This document shows, one piece after another, positions 40,585-50,323 of a stretch of DNA of 64,000 nt. The position numbers and the translations under genes were made by a program. The notes under the pieces were generated by a model. That model saw only the letters and a list, made by a program, of their open reading frames with translations, was not told the DNA's origin and did not search any database. The stretch covers positions 1,364,001 through 1,428,000 of the forward strand of contig NZ_CP132384.1 in assembly GCF_030758775.1 (NCBI RefSeq), in the 5' to 3' direction. Each line of letters begins with the position of its first letter. Within the stretch, counting starts at the first letter, position 1. This DNA is from Bifidobacterium asteroides. Its GTDB lineage: Bacteria; Actinomycetota; Actinomycetes; Actinomycetales; Bifidobacteriaceae.

Positions 40585-41457
40585 ATGAGCAACAATCGAA
40601 ACGAACGTGCGAATAAGAACCAAGGCAGGCATGAGGGCAACTCCTCGCGGAGCGACGACACACGGGAAAGTTCCCAACAAACAACCATAAACGACAAGAA
40701 CCACATGCCAAAACCAGTGGAAACTGCGAACGCCAGAAAGGAAAGCCAAGCAGAAGACGCCCCCAAGCCGAAGCCTGCACCAGAACAAACAGGCGAGAAG
40801 GAAGGCAGGGACTCATCTAGCAAGGACGCTGATCCTGGCAGACCTGAAGCACGAAATAAACAGGAACAAGCCGGCCACGTAGACAGAGAGCATGATGGCC
40901 CCTCTTATGACGACAAGCCGAGTCAACCCAATAAGTCTGCCGCAAAGGATGCGCCCGTACCTGTCGAGAAGCCATCTCAGCCAACTAGGGAAAGTAAACC
41001 TGCCAAACCGCCCAAGGCGAAAAACCATGACTCCTTCTATCTGGGCCTGGCCTCTGCAGTCTTGGTCGCAGCTCTGGGCCTCAGCCTGAGCACCATGCCG
41101 ATCTTCTTCTCCCTGCCTCTTGCCGCAGTCTTATTCGGAATCGGTATCTGGCTCCTCTCCTATGCCAGCTTCAAGTCTCCCGGCAAGCCGGAGGGAGAGG
41201 GAACGGAGACGGACAGGCATACCAGGACGGTAGTCGTGGCGACGGTCCTTCTGGTGCTGCAGACCTTCATCATGGATGTCTTCATCTTCACCCGAATGGG
41301 AACAGTCGGCAAACACCAGAACGCCATCGTGATCACCTGGATCATCGCCAGCATGATCGAGACCCTGGCTGCCTTCGCCCTCATCTACCATCACAATCCC
41401 CTGCAGTCCAAGCCCAAGGATTCCGCGGCAAACGACAAGCACGAGGGAAATGAATAA
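40585..41457 (+). CDS. Hypothetical membrane protein with long charged N-terminus
   Basis: The protein is 290 residues from ATG 40585, chosen because GGAGGATCAG precedes it. The first about 145 residues are low-complexity, rich in Lys, Glu, Asp, Asn, Pro and Ser, and should be disordered and cytoplasmic. About four hydrophobic segments follow (SFYLGLASAVLVAALGLSLS, then an LAAVLFGIGIWLLSYA segment, TVVVATVLLVLQTFIMDVF, ITWIIASMIETLAAFALIY). No family is recognised. It stands alone between non-coding gaps. Confidence 0.7.
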   Translation: MSNNRNERANKNQGRHEGNSSRSDDTRESSQQTTINDKNHMPKPVETANARKESQAEDAPKPKPAPEQTGEKEGRDSSSKDADPGRPEARNKQEQAGHVDREHDGPSYDDKPSQPNKSAAKDAPVPVEKPSQPTRESKPAKPPKAKNHDSFYLGLASAVLVAALGLSLSTMPIFFSLPLAAVLFGIGIWLLSYASFKSPGKPEGEGTETDRHTRTVVVATVLLVLQTFIMDVFIFTRMGTVGKHQNAIVITWIIASMIETLAAFALIYHHNPLQSKPKDSAANDKHEGNE

Positions 41458-42014
41458 GGCGCCACAGCGCACATAGATCAGAGACGACACAGAAGTCCAG
41501 AAGGGCAGGCTGACCGTCAATGTGAGACCGCCACAGCAGACGAACAAATCAGCTCGCCTAGCTGTTCTGTTCGCCAAGGTCTCGTGCTCACTGAGATTTT
41601 GCGTCTCAGGGTGCCACGTATCATTCTTGAAGACGCGCGGCACCCTTACATGATCAACCCACATACCGTAGTTGGTCATAGCTGGAAAGCATCGGATGGA
41701 CAGGGCTACGATGCTATGCGTTACGTCGACCGGCCCTCAGAAAATTCGGTGACAAAACTGTGAGTCCATTCCTCGGACGTTACAACTTTACAGATATTGC
41801 ATAGATCGCGGGGGTGCAACTATGCGGGCACAGCTTCATGCTCCTTCTATTTCTCGTCCACATTCGGAAAATACCTTGGGTTCGGTCCCTTCTCGACTGA
41901 TACTTATACAGCGCAAGCACATACAGGCTGCACTAACCTCCCAACAGCAGGGTGCAGCAACTAGAATCAATGGTGCAATTGCTCACACACAGCTGTGTTT
42001 GAAAAAGGAAAGAC
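41458..42014. other. Non-coding gap upstream of pntAA
   Basis: These 557 bases hold no gene I can support. A plus-strand frame without stops runs from 41458 to 41762 but has no clear start or family. The region should carry the pnt promoter; an AAAGGAAAGAC ribosome site is present at its end. Confidence 0.4.
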
Positions 42015-43205
42015 ATGAGTGGACCAGAACAATCTCCCGTAACCTTCGGGGTCCTCAAAGAGACAAACGAGGAAGAGTCTCGTGTGGCCCTAACGCCAGA
42101 CATCGCGACCCGGCTGACCAGGCAAGGCATCACCTGCCTATTGGAGTCCGGGGCCGGGGCTCGAGCCGGCTTCCGGGATGAGGACTACCAGCGGACGGGA
42201 GCCACAGTCACCGACAGGGATACCGTCCTATCCAAATCAGAAGTCCTGGGTTTCGTCAACAGACCGGATAGTTCCTTGCTGAAGAGGATTCCAGCCGGAA
42301 CATGGATCATCGGCATGCTGGGGTCCTTGAGCGACAGGGACTACATCAAATCCCTGGAAGCGGCCGGGCTTACGGGAATCGCCATGGAGCGGCTCCCCCG
42401 ACAGCTCAGCTCGGCCCAGTCCATGGATGAGATGACCTCGCAGAACTCGGTCATGGGATACAAGGCGGCTCTGGTGGCTGCCGATGCCTATGGATCCTTC
42501 TTCCCCATGATGACCACTGCGGCGGGGACCATCCGACCAGCCAAGGTCCTGGTCCTGGGCGCGGGGATTGCAGGCCTGCAGGCCATCGGGACCGCAAAAC
42601 GTCTGGGAGCCGTGGTTACTGCCTATGATGTCAGGCCCGCTTCCAGGCAGGAGGTGGAATCCTTGGGAGCCAAGTTCCTCGACTTGGGGCTGGACTTCTC
42701 CAAGGGACAGGGCCAGGGCGGCTATGCACGGCAGCTGACCGACCAGGAACAGGCCCAGCAGCAGGCTGCGGTGGATGCCAAAGCGGCAGGCTTCGATGTG
42801 GTCATCACCACGGCCAAGGTTCCAGGCGGAAAGCCTCCTCGCCTCCTGAGCGCCAAGGGTGTGGCCAATCTGCACCCCGGAGCAGTGATCGTGGACTGCG
42901 CTGCCAGTGACCTGGGCGGCAACGTCGAAGGATCACAGGTGGGAACCAGGACCACCGACAAGGGGGTCATCATGATCGGGGCACCATACCTGGCCAGCGG
43001 TGTAGCCACGACGGCATCCAACCTGCTGTCCAGAAATGTGGCGGACGTGCTGGTGCATTTCCTTCGTGATGGCGCGCTCAGCATCAAAGCGGACGACAAG
43101 ATTGATCAGGCACTGGTGGCAACAGGAGCAGCCGAATCCGGCACGGGCGAAAGCGCGGATGCTCCAGATGCCGAAGAGACCGAAGAGAAAGGTCAGAAGC
43201 AATGA
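42015..43205 (+). CDS. pntAA: NAD(P) transhydrogenase subunit alpha, part 1
   Basis: The alpha-1 subunit is the soluble NAD(H)-binding part of the proton-pumping transhydrogenase, which couples NADPH formation to the membrane proton gradient. It reads GVLKETNEEESRVALTP and the nucleotide-binding GAGIAGLQAIGTAKRLG, then TTAKVPGGKPPRLL. Length 396. Its stop overlaps the start of the next gene (ATGA). It is intact. Confidence 0.95.
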   Translation: MSGPEQSPVTFGVLKETNEEESRVALTPDIATRLTRQGITCLLESGAGARAGFRDEDYQRTGATVTDRDTVLSKSEVLGFVNRPDSSLLKRIPAGTWIIGMLGSLSDRDYIKSLEAAGLTGIAMERLPRQLSSAQSMDEMTSQNSVMGYKAALVAADAYGSFFPMMTTAAGTIRPAKVLVLGAGIAGLQAIGTAKRLGAVVTAYDVRPASRQEVESLGAKFLDLGLDFSKGQGQGGYARQLTDQEQAQQQAAVDAKAAGFDVVITTAKVPGGKPPRLLSAKGVANLHPGAVIVDCAASDLGGNVEGSQVGTRTTDKGVIMIGAPYLASGVATTASNLLSRNVADVLVHFLRDGALSIKADDKIDQALVATGAAESGTGESADAPDAEETEEKGQKQ

Positions 43206-43570
43206 ATTCTGTGGTCATAGCAATTACGCTTTTCATTCTGGCCCTGCTGATCGGCGTGGAGGTGATCGGCAAGGTTCCGGCCACGCTTCACACACCACTC
43301 ATGTCAGGCGCCAACTCCATTCATGGCATTGTGATCGTCGGAGTGGTCATCATCGCGGCGGAGGCCCATTCCCCGCTTTCCTATGTACTCATATTCCTGG
43401 CTGCCGTCCTCGGCGCCATGAATGTGGTGGGCGGCTACGTGGTGACCGACAGGATGCTGGAGATGTTCAAGTCCTCCAAACCCGACAAGGGAAAGGATAA
43501 GGCAGGCCAGGATGAACAGGCTTCGTCCGCCCCGACCGAGACCGCTAAGAACGAGGGAGCCGACAAATGA
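43202..43570 (+). CDS. pntAB: NAD(P) transhydrogenase subunit alpha, part 2 (membrane)
   Basis: The 122-residue protein has three hydrophobic helices (VVIAITLFILALLIGVEV, then SIHGIVIVGVVIIAAEA and YVLIFLAAVLGAMNVVGGYV) and a hydrophilic tail. It belongs to the alpha-2 membrane subunit. It overlaps pntAA and pntB by 4 bases each. Confidence 0.93.
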   Translation: MNSVVIAITLFILALLIGVEVIGKVPATLHTPLMSGANSIHGIVIVGVVIIAAEAHSPLSYVLIFLAAVLGAMNVVGGYVVTDRMLEMFKSSKPDKGKDKAGQDEQASSAPTETAKNEGADK

Positions 43571-44976
43571 ACACCCTCGACATCATCACCTGGTTCGTCT
43601 ACCTCCTTTCCTCGGTCATGTTCGTCATGGGCCTGCACTACATGAATTCCCCCAAGACGGCCCGTACAGGTAACCGAATTTCGGCAGCAGGCATGGTCAT
43701 CGCCGTGGCCATGGCCTTCATCCACCTGTTCGCCACCGGTTTCACCTCCTCCCTGGCCATCGTTCTGCTTGTGCTTGGCATCCTGATCGGATCCGCAGCA
43801 GGGGTCTACTCGGCCAAGAAGGTCAAAATGACGGACATGCCTCAGCTGGTTTCCGTCTTCAACACGGTTGGCGGTGGCGCAGCTGCCTTGGTCGCCCTGA
43901 ATGACATATTGACTTCTGAGGGCACCCCGACTCTGGTAGTGCTGATCACCGCCGGTCTGGGTGTGGTCATCGGTTCCATCACCTTCACCGGCTCCCTGAT
44001 AGCTGCCGGCAAGCTCCAGGGCATCAGCATGATCAAAAACCTGAAGCTGCCGGCCAAGGCTGTCTGGAATGTGCTCTTCGCCCTGTTGACGGTTCTCAGC
44101 CTGGTCATGCTCTGCCTGAATCCGGGCAATCGGACCCTATGGGCCCTCCTGACGGCTATTTTCGCCCTGGGCTACGGACTGGTCTTCGTCATCCCCATCG
44201 GGGGCGCCGACATGCCCGTGGTCATCTCCGTCTTGAACGCCTGCACCGGCACAGCTGTGGCCATGAACGGCCTGGCCATCGACAACGTCGCTCTGATCGT
44301 GGCAGGCGCTTTGGTCGGTGCAGCCGGTGCCACCCTATCCGTCCTGATGGCCCAGGCCATGAACAGGCCGCTCCTGAGCGTTCTGGCCGGCGGGTTCGGC
44401 GGCTCCTCGACCAATGCTGCCCAGGACGCGAGCACCCAAGGGACCATGAAAGAGACCACGCCCGACGATGTGGCCGTCCAGCTGGTCTATGCGGACAAGG
44501 TCATCTTCGTCCCCGGCTTCGGTCTGGCGCAGGCCCAGGCCCAGCGCGAACTGGCCGACCTGGGCGAGCTGCTCAAGGGGCGAGGCGTGGAGGTCTCCTA
44601 TGCCATCCATCCTGTGGCTGGACGTATGCCCGGACACATGAACGTCCTCTTGGCCGAGGCCAACGTCCCCTATGAGGAATTGATCGACCTTGATGACATC
44701 AACCCCCAGTTCCCCTCAGCCAACGTCGCCTTGGTAGTGGGCGCCAATGACGTGACCAACCCGGCTGCACGCCGACCAGGGACCGCGGTCTCCGGTATGC
44801 CCATCCTGGATGTCGACAAGGCCCAGCACGTTGTCGTCCTCAAGAGAGGCAGGGGCAAGGGGTACGCCGGCATCGAGAATGAGCTCTACTTCAACCCGAA
44901 CACACAGATGCTCTTCAACGACGCCAAGGTCAGCCTTCAGGCGATCATTGCATCCGTCAAGGAGCTCATCGCCTGA
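43567..44976 (+). CDS. pntB: NAD(P) transhydrogenase subunit beta
   Basis: The 469 residues have multiple membrane helices in the first half, with GGADMPVVISVLNACTGTAV, and a soluble NADP(H)-binding C-terminal domain with VIFVPGFGLAQAQAQRELAD, HPVAGRMPGHMNVLLAEA and VGANDVTNPAARR. It completes a three-gene pnt operon. Confidence 0.96.
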   Translation: MNTLDIITWFVYLLSSVMFVMGLHYMNSPKTARTGNRISAAGMVIAVAMAFIHLFATGFTSSLAIVLLVLGILIGSAAGVYSAKKVKMTDMPQLVSVFNTVGGGAAALVALNDILTSEGTPTLVVLITAGLGVVIGSITFTGSLIAAGKLQGISMIKNLKLPAKAVWNVLFALLTVLSLVMLCLNPGNRTLWALLTAIFALGYGLVFVIPIGGADMPVVISVLNACTGTAVAMNGLAIDNVALIVAGALVGAAGATLSVLMAQAMNRPLLSVLAGGFGGSSTNAAQDASTQGTMKETTPDDVAVQLVYADKVIFVPGFGLAQAQAQRELADLGELLKGRGVEVSYAIHPVAGRMPGHMNVLLAEANVPYEELIDLDDINPQFPSANVALVVGANDVTNPAARRPGTAVSGMPILDVDKAQHVVVLKRGRGKGYAGIENELYFNPNTQMLFNDAKVSLQAIIASVKELIA

Positions 44977-44998
44977 GCATATGCTGTAGTCACAGCTA

Positions 44999-45031
44999 TG
45001 GCTCCGGATCGGCTTGGCTGGTCCGGAGCCA
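44999..45031 (+). terminator. Hairpin after pntB
   Basis: TGGCTCCGGA (44999-45008) and TCCGGAGCCA (45022-45031) form a perfect 10-base stem. There is no clear T-run after it, so it may be a weak terminator or leader structure for the next gene. Confidence 0.5.
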
Positions 45032-45057
45032 ATTATCGTCAAACAGGAAGGACCCAC

Positions 45058-46083
45058 ATGCTGTCATTTGTCAACGACTATTCCGAGGGCGCCCACCCCG
45101 AAGTCCTGCAGCGGCTGATCGACACCAACATGGAGCATCTTCCCGGCTATGGCAAGGATCGGTACTGCTCCTCCGCCGCTCAGAAGATCGCTCAGGCCTG
45201 CGACTGCCCCCAGGCTCAGGTCTATTTCATGGCCGGCGGGACCCAGACCAACCAGGTCGTCACCTCCTGCCTGCTGAAGCCTTACCAGGGAGTGGTCGCT
45301 GCGGATACGGGCCATGTCAACGTCCACGAGGCCGGCGCCATTGAAGCCGTAGGCCACAAGGTTCTGACCATCCCCGGCGAACAGGGAAAGATTCGTGCAG
45401 AGGACCTTAAGGCCTTTTTGGAAGGCTTCTACGCCGACGCAAACCATGAGCAGATGGTCTTCCCCGGAATGGTCTACATCTCCCATCCCACAGAGTATGG
45501 AACCCTCTATGCCCGCCAGGAGCTGGAAGACCTTTCGCAAATTTGTCGGGAACACAAGATTCCGCTCTACCTGGACGGGGCCAGGCTTGGGTACGGGCTG
45601 GTGGCCCCCGGAACCGACGTCGATCTGACGGACATAGCCCGTCTCTGCGACGTTTTCTACATCGGCGGGACCAAGGTCGGCGCACTCTGTGGGGAAGCGG
45701 TGGTCTTCCCCAGGGGGAACGCTCCCGAGCATTTCAGCACCATGATCAAAAGAAGAGGCGCCCTCCTGGCCAAGGGAAGACTCCTGGGAGTGCAGTTCGA
45801 CGCCCTCTTTACCGACGGCCTCTACTCGCGAATCAGCCGGAACGCCATCCAGACGGCGGCGATGATCAAGAAGGCTCTGCATGAGAAAGGGTATCAGATT
45901 GTCATGGACTCCCCCACCAACCAGACCTTTGTCCGCCTGGACAACGAGCGCATGGAGAAGCTGTCCAAGCAGGTCGCCTTCGACTTCTGGGAACGCAGCG
46001 ATGCCACCCACACCGTGATCCGACTGGCCACGTCCTGGGCGACGACAGTCGAGGACACCCAGGCTCTGATCAGTCTGCTGTAA
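45058..46083 (+). CDS. Low-specificity L-threonine aldolase (PLP-dependent beta-eliminating lyase family)
   Basis: Threonine aldolases split L-threonine to glycine and acetaldehyde. The protein is 341 residues. It reads MLSFVNDYSEGAHPEVLQRL, then MAGGTQTNQVV, LDGARLGYGL and the PLP-lysine site YIGGTKVGALCGEA. The start at 45058 has AAGGA six bases before it; the longer frame to 44998 would include the upstream hairpin. It may be regulated separately from pnt. Confidence 0.9.
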   Translation: MLSFVNDYSEGAHPEVLQRLIDTNMEHLPGYGKDRYCSSAAQKIAQACDCPQAQVYFMAGGTQTNQVVTSCLLKPYQGVVAADTGHVNVHEAGAIEAVGHKVLTIPGEQGKIRAEDLKAFLEGFYADANHEQMVFPGMVYISHPTEYGTLYARQELEDLSQICREHKIPLYLDGARLGYGLVAPGTDVDLTDIARLCDVFYIGGTKVGALCGEAVVFPRGNAPEHFSTMIKRRGALLAKGRLLGVQFDALFTDGLYSRISRNAIQTAAMIKKALHEKGYQIVMDSPTNQTFVRLDNERMEKLSKQVAFDFWERSDATHTVIRLATSWATTVEDTQALISLL

Positions 46084-46149
46084 AAGGCGCTCACACTCAT
46101 CCTGGCAAGCTTTAGATCATTTTGTCCCCTCCCCTCCCAGTTCGCCTTA

Positions 46150-46160
46150 GGGGGGGGGGG
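46150..46160 (+). repeat. G11 homopolymer tract
   Basis: Eleven consecutive G residues, followed by CATATATATG, lie about 180 bases before the alcohol dehydrogenase start and 66 bases after the threonine aldolase stop. Long G tracts slip during replication. Confidence 0.9.
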
Positions 46161-46342
46161 CATATATATGGCTTTTCGACCCGACCTATAGGCATGGCAA
46201 ATCCTGCATTGTTGGACATCTCACACTCTTTCGGGTGAGTGCAAATCTGACGTTCAGTAAAATTTTTATTGCAACGATGCTGATGCAGACACTCCCGCCC
46301 TGAACGCAAGGGCAGAAATGCTTCAACGATGAAAGGAAACTT

Positions 46343-47392
46343 ATGAAAGCCGTTGTTTTCGAGCAATTCAACACCTTCCCCACCCTCAAGGAAGTGCCGG
46401 AGCCGACTCCCGGGAGCGGCGAGGTTCTCCTCAAGGTGGCCGGTGCAGGCTGCTGCCATTCCGACGTCTCCGTCTTCCAGGACTACACCCCCGAAACAGG
46501 CAGCCGCACCAAGCCGCCGTTCATTCTGGGACATGAGACCACCGGCTGGGTGGAAGAGGTAGGACCCGATGTCACGGGCTTCAAGAAGGGCGATGCCTAC
46601 ATCGTCTACGGGCCCACCGGATGCGGCCACTGCCCTCACTGCGTAGCCGGCCAGGAAAACTACTGCTCCAGCGCCGCAACCAACAAGTCGCTGGCTCTGG
46701 GTCTGGGGCGCGACGGCGGCATGGCCGAATACATGACCGTCCCGGCCCGCAACCTGGTGCCCCTGGGCGATGCGGATCCAATCGCGGCTGCACCCCTGGC
46801 TGACGCTGCCCTGACTCCCTACCACGCCATCCGGGCTGCCATGCCCCACCTGAACGGCGGCGGGAAGTATGCTCTGGTCATTGGCCTGGGCGGACTGGGG
46901 CAGATCGCTATTCAGATTCTGCACGCCCTGACCGGCGCCACTGTGATCGCCACTGACACCAAGCCGGAGGCTCTGGCCAAGGCTGAGGCCAAGGGTGCCA
47001 TCCCCGTTATGAGCGACGAGCACCAGGTGGAGAACATCAGGAAGATCACCCATGGCGAGGGCGTGGATGCTGCCTTCGATTTCGTGGGTGTGGCCCCGAC
47101 CATTGCTGCCGCACAGGCTTCGGGCGGCCCGGGATCCCGGGTGACCGTGGTCGGCATCGCCGGCGGCAAGGCGGAATACGACTGGTACTCTAAGCCCTGG
47201 GAGCAGGAGCTGTTGGGCGTGTACTGGGGCTCCATTCCTGAGCTCTACGATGTGGCCAACATGTATCGCCACGGCCAGATCCAGACCGAGATCGAAACCT
47301 ACTCGCTGGACAACGCCTTGGATGCCTACCACAAGCTGGTCGACAACAAGCTCTCAGCCAGGGCCGTCATAGTCCCCCACACCAAGGCCTGA
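46343..47392 (+). CDS. Zinc-dependent alcohol dehydrogenase
   Basis: The 349-residue medium-chain dehydrogenase has catalytic-zinc C38 in GAGCCHSDV, H64 with E65 in GHETTGWVEEVG, structural-zinc Cys at 94, 97, 100 and 108 (CGHCPHC then C) and a Rossmann GLGGLGQIAIQIL. It reduces or oxidises alcohols with NAD(P); the substrate is not clear. A GAAAGGAAAC-like ribosome site precedes ATG 46343. The G11 tract is in its upstream region. Confidence 0.9.
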   Translation: MKAVVFEQFNTFPTLKEVPEPTPGSGEVLLKVAGAGCCHSDVSVFQDYTPETGSRTKPPFILGHETTGWVEEVGPDVTGFKKGDAYIVYGPTGCGHCPHCVAGQENYCSSAATNKSLALGLGRDGGMAEYMTVPARNLVPLGDADPIAAAPLADAALTPYHAIRAAMPHLNGGGKYALVIGLGGLGQIAIQILHALTGATVIATDTKPEALAKAEAKGAIPVMSDEHQVENIRKITHGEGVDAAFDFVGVAPTIAAAQASGGPGSRVTVVGIAGGKAEYDWYSKPWEQELLGVYWGSIPELYDVANMYRHGQIQTEIETYSLDNALDAYHKLVDNKLSARAVIVPHTKA

Positions 47393-47510
47393 TTTCCCTT
47401 GATCCTAGACGGAGAAGCGGCTCATTCATCGATTGGATTGAAGCACGATCGGATTTAAACACAATCGGATTGATGTGCTGACACCATTTCTCCGCCTACA
47501 TACACTCGGT

Positions 47511-47548
47511 GGCCTGTCGCGGCCTTGTCATAAAGGCCGCGACAGGCC
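47511..47548. terminator. Bidirectional terminator between alcohol dehydrogenase and histidine kinase genes
   Basis: GGCCTGTCGCGGCCTT (47511-47526) and AAGGCCGCGACAGGCC (47533-47548) form a perfect 16-base stem with a 6-base loop between two convergent genes. Confidence 0.85.
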
Positions 47549-47584
47549 ACAGCATCTTAACAAGCGACCTTAAACCCGCATTGT

Positions 47585-48490
47585 TTATGATTGGCTTGAT
47601 TGGGGAGCATCACTCAGCAGCAAGTGGACCAAGAAAATACCATTGGCGGATTCCAGCCTCATGGAGCCGCCGAGCGAATCCACCAGGGAGTCGACGATGC
47701 TCAGACCCAGGCCTGTGCTTCTGATCTTGGTCCGTGATTGGTCATCGGTCTGGAACCGTTCCATGAGCCTGTCCACATCGACGGCTCCGCCCTTGGTTTT
47801 GTTGCCGAAGTCCAGATGAATTCGCCCATCTTCACTCTTGTGCAGGTCCACCCAGGCTGATTCCTCCGCATACTTGAGCCAGTTGCCAATCAGGTTCTGA
47901 ATTATTCGACTCATCATGATCTGATCCGTCGTAATTTCCACACCAGTTTGAATTCTGGGCTCCACCGTAACGGACCGCGCGGTCAAAGAATCGAAAGCGT
48001 TGAAAAGCTCCTGCTGAACCAGGTCCGATAGGTCCACCCTGGTCAGATCCAGGCTCACGCTCTTCTCCTGTATCAGATTGAAATCCATCAGGTAATGAAG
48101 ATAGTGATCCACTGACTGCAGATTGTTGAGAATCTTGCTCAATTGCTCCTGATCAGCCGATCCCTCCTTGAGCAGCTGGGCATATCCCCTGGCCACGGTC
48201 AAAGGGGTCTTGATGTCATGGGTTAGGTTGGTCAGCATCTGCCGGACTTGCTTGTTCTGCTCAGCCTGGATAATCTGCAGCCGTCTAGTCCTGTTCAGAA
48301 CGGCGTTGATCCTATCCGCCAGAGTGCGGATGAGCCCGATATTGGACCCAGTGGTTACCAAGGCATTGGTGTCGGCATGGTTGATGAAGTCCAGATCATC
48401 ACTGATCCGTTTGAGGTCGGTAGTCAGCATCATCAGGCCAATCGCTAAGGCGAGGGCGACAAGACCCAGAACAAGTGCAACCACCTTCAC
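47585..48490 (-). CDS. Two-component sensor histidine kinase
   Basis: The 301-residue kinase has a single N-terminal membrane anchor (about 3-24), no large sensor domain, and the phospho-accepting H91 in LTNLTHDIKTPLT. Then come the N box NLIGNWLKYA and the G box GLGLSIVDS. The kinase with little extracellular part and the neighbouring ABC exporter fit antibiotic- or lantibiotic-stress systems in which the transporter takes part in sensing. It lies 50 bases after the response regulator. Confidence 0.88.
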   Translation of the reverse strand: MKVVALVLGLVALALAIGLMMLTTDLKRISDDLDFINHADTNALVTTGSNIGLIRTLADRINAVLNRTRRLQIIQAEQNKQVRQMLTNLTHDIKTPLTVARGYAQLLKEGSADQEQLSKILNNLQSVDHYLHYLMDFNLIQEKSVSLDLTRVDLSDLVQQELFNAFDSLTARSVTVEPRIQTGVEITTDQIMMSRIIQNLIGNWLKYAEESAWVDLHKSEDGRIHLDFGNKTKGGAVDVDRLMERFQTDDQSRTKIRSTGLGLSIVDSLVDSLGGSMRLESANGIFLVHLLLSDAPQSSQS

Positions 48491-48540
48491 GGATTCACCT
48501 CCGGCGACCCCTTATTCATCGTTCTTCCTTCCGTGTGAAT

Positions 48541-49233
48541 TCAAACCAGGCGAACCCCGATGCCCCAGACCGACACGATGTAGCGCTGGCTGCCGGCGTA
48601 TCTGTTCAGGCTGGTCCGCAAGGTGCTCAGGTGCACATTGAGAGTGTTCTCGGCATTGATGTAGGGCTGGTTCCAAACCTGCCGATAGAGGTCTTCCTTC
48701 TCGAAAACCCGATGTGGATGGTCCATCAGAAGCTCAAGGATGGCGAATTCCTTGCGTGCCAGTTCGACCCTGTGCCCATCAACGCTGACCGTGTGCTCCA
48801 TCCGGTCCAGCTCGATCCCCTGAAAACAAATCTTGGCGTCGGATTCACCTGCTGCATCCGCATCGGCTTTCAGTGCCCCGGATTGGCGCAGCTGGACCTG
48901 GACACGAGCGCGGAGCTCGTCAATGTCGAAAGGCTTGGTCACATAATCATTGGCGCCCTGCTCCAGGAGGCTGACGGTTCTGGTCTTATCCTGAATGGCC
49001 GTGAGGATGATGACCGGCACCGACGACATATGCCGAATGGCCTTGAGGACGCTGTCCCCGGTAACTACAGGGAGCATCAGATCCAGAAGGATCAGGTCGG
49101 GTTCCTCCTGCTGAAAGCGGGCCAAGGCCTGGGCGCCCGTCGTCGCCTGGATAATCCTGTAGGTCTCGCCCAGCACATCCTTGAGCAGGGACTGGATGTC
49201 CTCCTGATCCTCCACGACCAGAATCGTCGGCAT
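48541..49233 (-). CDS. OmpR family response regulator
   Basis: The receiver domain (1-115) has D9/D11-type acidic residues, phospho-acceptor D51 in LILLDLMLP, and the conserved Lys in VTKPFD. The C-terminal winged-helix domain (about 135-230) has LARKEFAILELLMDHP and TLNVHLSTLRTSLN. It is upstream of the kinase and divergent from the ABC exporter, whose promoter it probably controls. Confidence 0.92.
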   Translation of the reverse strand: MPTILVVEDQEDIQSLLKDVLGETYRIIQATTGAQALARFQQEEPDLILLDLMLPVVTGDSVLKAIRHMSSVPVIILTAIQDKTRTVSLLEQGANDYVTKPFDIDELRARVQVQLRQSGALKADADAAGESDAKICFQGIELDRMEHTVSVDGHRVELARKEFAILELLMDHPHRVFEKEDLYRQVWNQPYINAENTLNVHLSTLRTSLNRYAGSQRYIVSVWGIGVRLV

Positions 49234-49307
49234 ACTGTCTTCCTTTCGCAGGTCACTCTCATGTTACTGAAGCCACCTAACGAGGCCGGTCTCGCCCAAG
49301 CGGATTT

Positions 49308-49344
49308 ATGCAATTCTTAATGATTTCTTAGCCATGCAATTAAG
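49308..49344. promoter_or_regulatory. Repeated elements between the regulator and ABC exporter genes
   Basis: ATGCAATT occurs at 49308-49315 and 49334-49341. CTTAAT (49316-49321) and ATTAAG (49339-49344) are inverted to each other. The region is AT-rich in an otherwise GC-rich intergenic space. It is a candidate operator for the OmpR-type regulator; not tested. Confidence 0.45.
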
Positions 49345-49390
49345 AAAGGCACTTTAGATTCTCTGATAGCGACGTAGAGAAAGGAACCCC

Positions 49391-50323
49391 ATGGACGATA
49401 CCATTCTGGATATTAGCCATGCCAGCAAACGGTTCGGACGCTTTCAGGCACTGGACGATGTCAGCCTTTCCATAAACAAGGGCGAGGTCTACGGGCTGAT
49501 TGGTGAGAACGGCGCCGGCAAAACCACTCTGATGCGTCTGATCACCGGGCTCTCCCCCATCCAGGAGGGAACCATAAGGCTGATGGGGCACACAATTGGC
49601 AAGGACAGCCGCATACTGAGCAGAATAGGCTCGATCATTGAGGCACCAGCCGCCTTCAAAAAATTGACCGTCAGCCAGAACATGAAGCTGACAGCCATCC
49701 AGCACGGGCTGACCGACGACAAGGCCATCGATCAGACCATCGACTTCGTTGGTCTGCGCGAGAAGGCCAAGACTCGGGCCGGTCACCTCTCTCTTGGCCA
49801 GCGTCAGCGCCTGGGGTTGGCCATGGCCATCCTCACACGGCCTGATTTCCTGATTCTGGACGAGCCCATCAACGGCCTGGACCCGGCAGGAATTATGGAA
49901 TTCAGAACACTCCTGGACAGGCTCAACAAGGAACGCCAGACGACCATACTCATCTCCAGTCACATTCTGAGCGAACTCTATTTGGTCTCCTCTCGGTTCG
50001 GCTTCATCAGCCACGGCCGCCTGATCAAGGAGGTCAACAAGGATGAACTGGACCGGATCAATCAAAATGGACTTTTGATCGACGTGGACCAGAGCTCCAG
50101 GGCCGCCATGATCCTGGATCGCCAGGGAATCGGCCCCTTCCAAGTCCTTGGCGACCATCAGATTCTGATCAGGCAGGGGAATCTGGAACCGGGACCCATC
50201 AACAGTCTTCTTGTTCAGGAAGGCATCCTGGTCAATCAAATCAGTCAGCAGAAGGGATCGCTGGAGGAATATTTCGCGGATCTGCTGAACAAGGACCCTC
50301 AAGAGTCTAGGAGGCAACAATGA
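49391..50323 (+). CDS. ABC transporter ATP-binding protein (BcrA-like)
   Basis: The 310-residue protein has the Walker A GENGAGKTT in its first 50 residues, ABC signature LSLGQRQRLGLAMA and Walker B FLILDEPINGLDP. The C-terminal extension is typical of drug and lantibiotic-immunity exporter ATPases. AAAGGAACCCC precedes the ATG. Its stop overlaps the start of the permease by 4 bases. Confidence 0.93.
   Translation: MDDTILDISHASKRFGRFQALDDVSLSINKGEVYGLIGENGAGKTTLMRLITGLSPIQEGTIRLMGHTIGKDSRILSRIGSIIEAPAAFKKLTVSQNMKLTAIQHGLTDDKAIDQTIDFVGLREKAKTRAGHLSLGQRQRLGLAMAILTRPDFLILDEPINGLDPAGIMEFRTLLDRLNKERQTTILISSHILSELYLVSSRFGFISHGRLIKEVNKDELDRINQNGLLIDVDQSSRAAMILDRQGIGPFQVLGDHQILIRQGNLEPGPINSLLVQEGILVNQISQQKGSLEEYFADLLNKDPQESRRQQ

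Noticed and set aside
41458-41762. Plus-strand frame without stops after the membrane protein gene
   Set aside because: No initiation signal and codon use like random GC-rich sequence.
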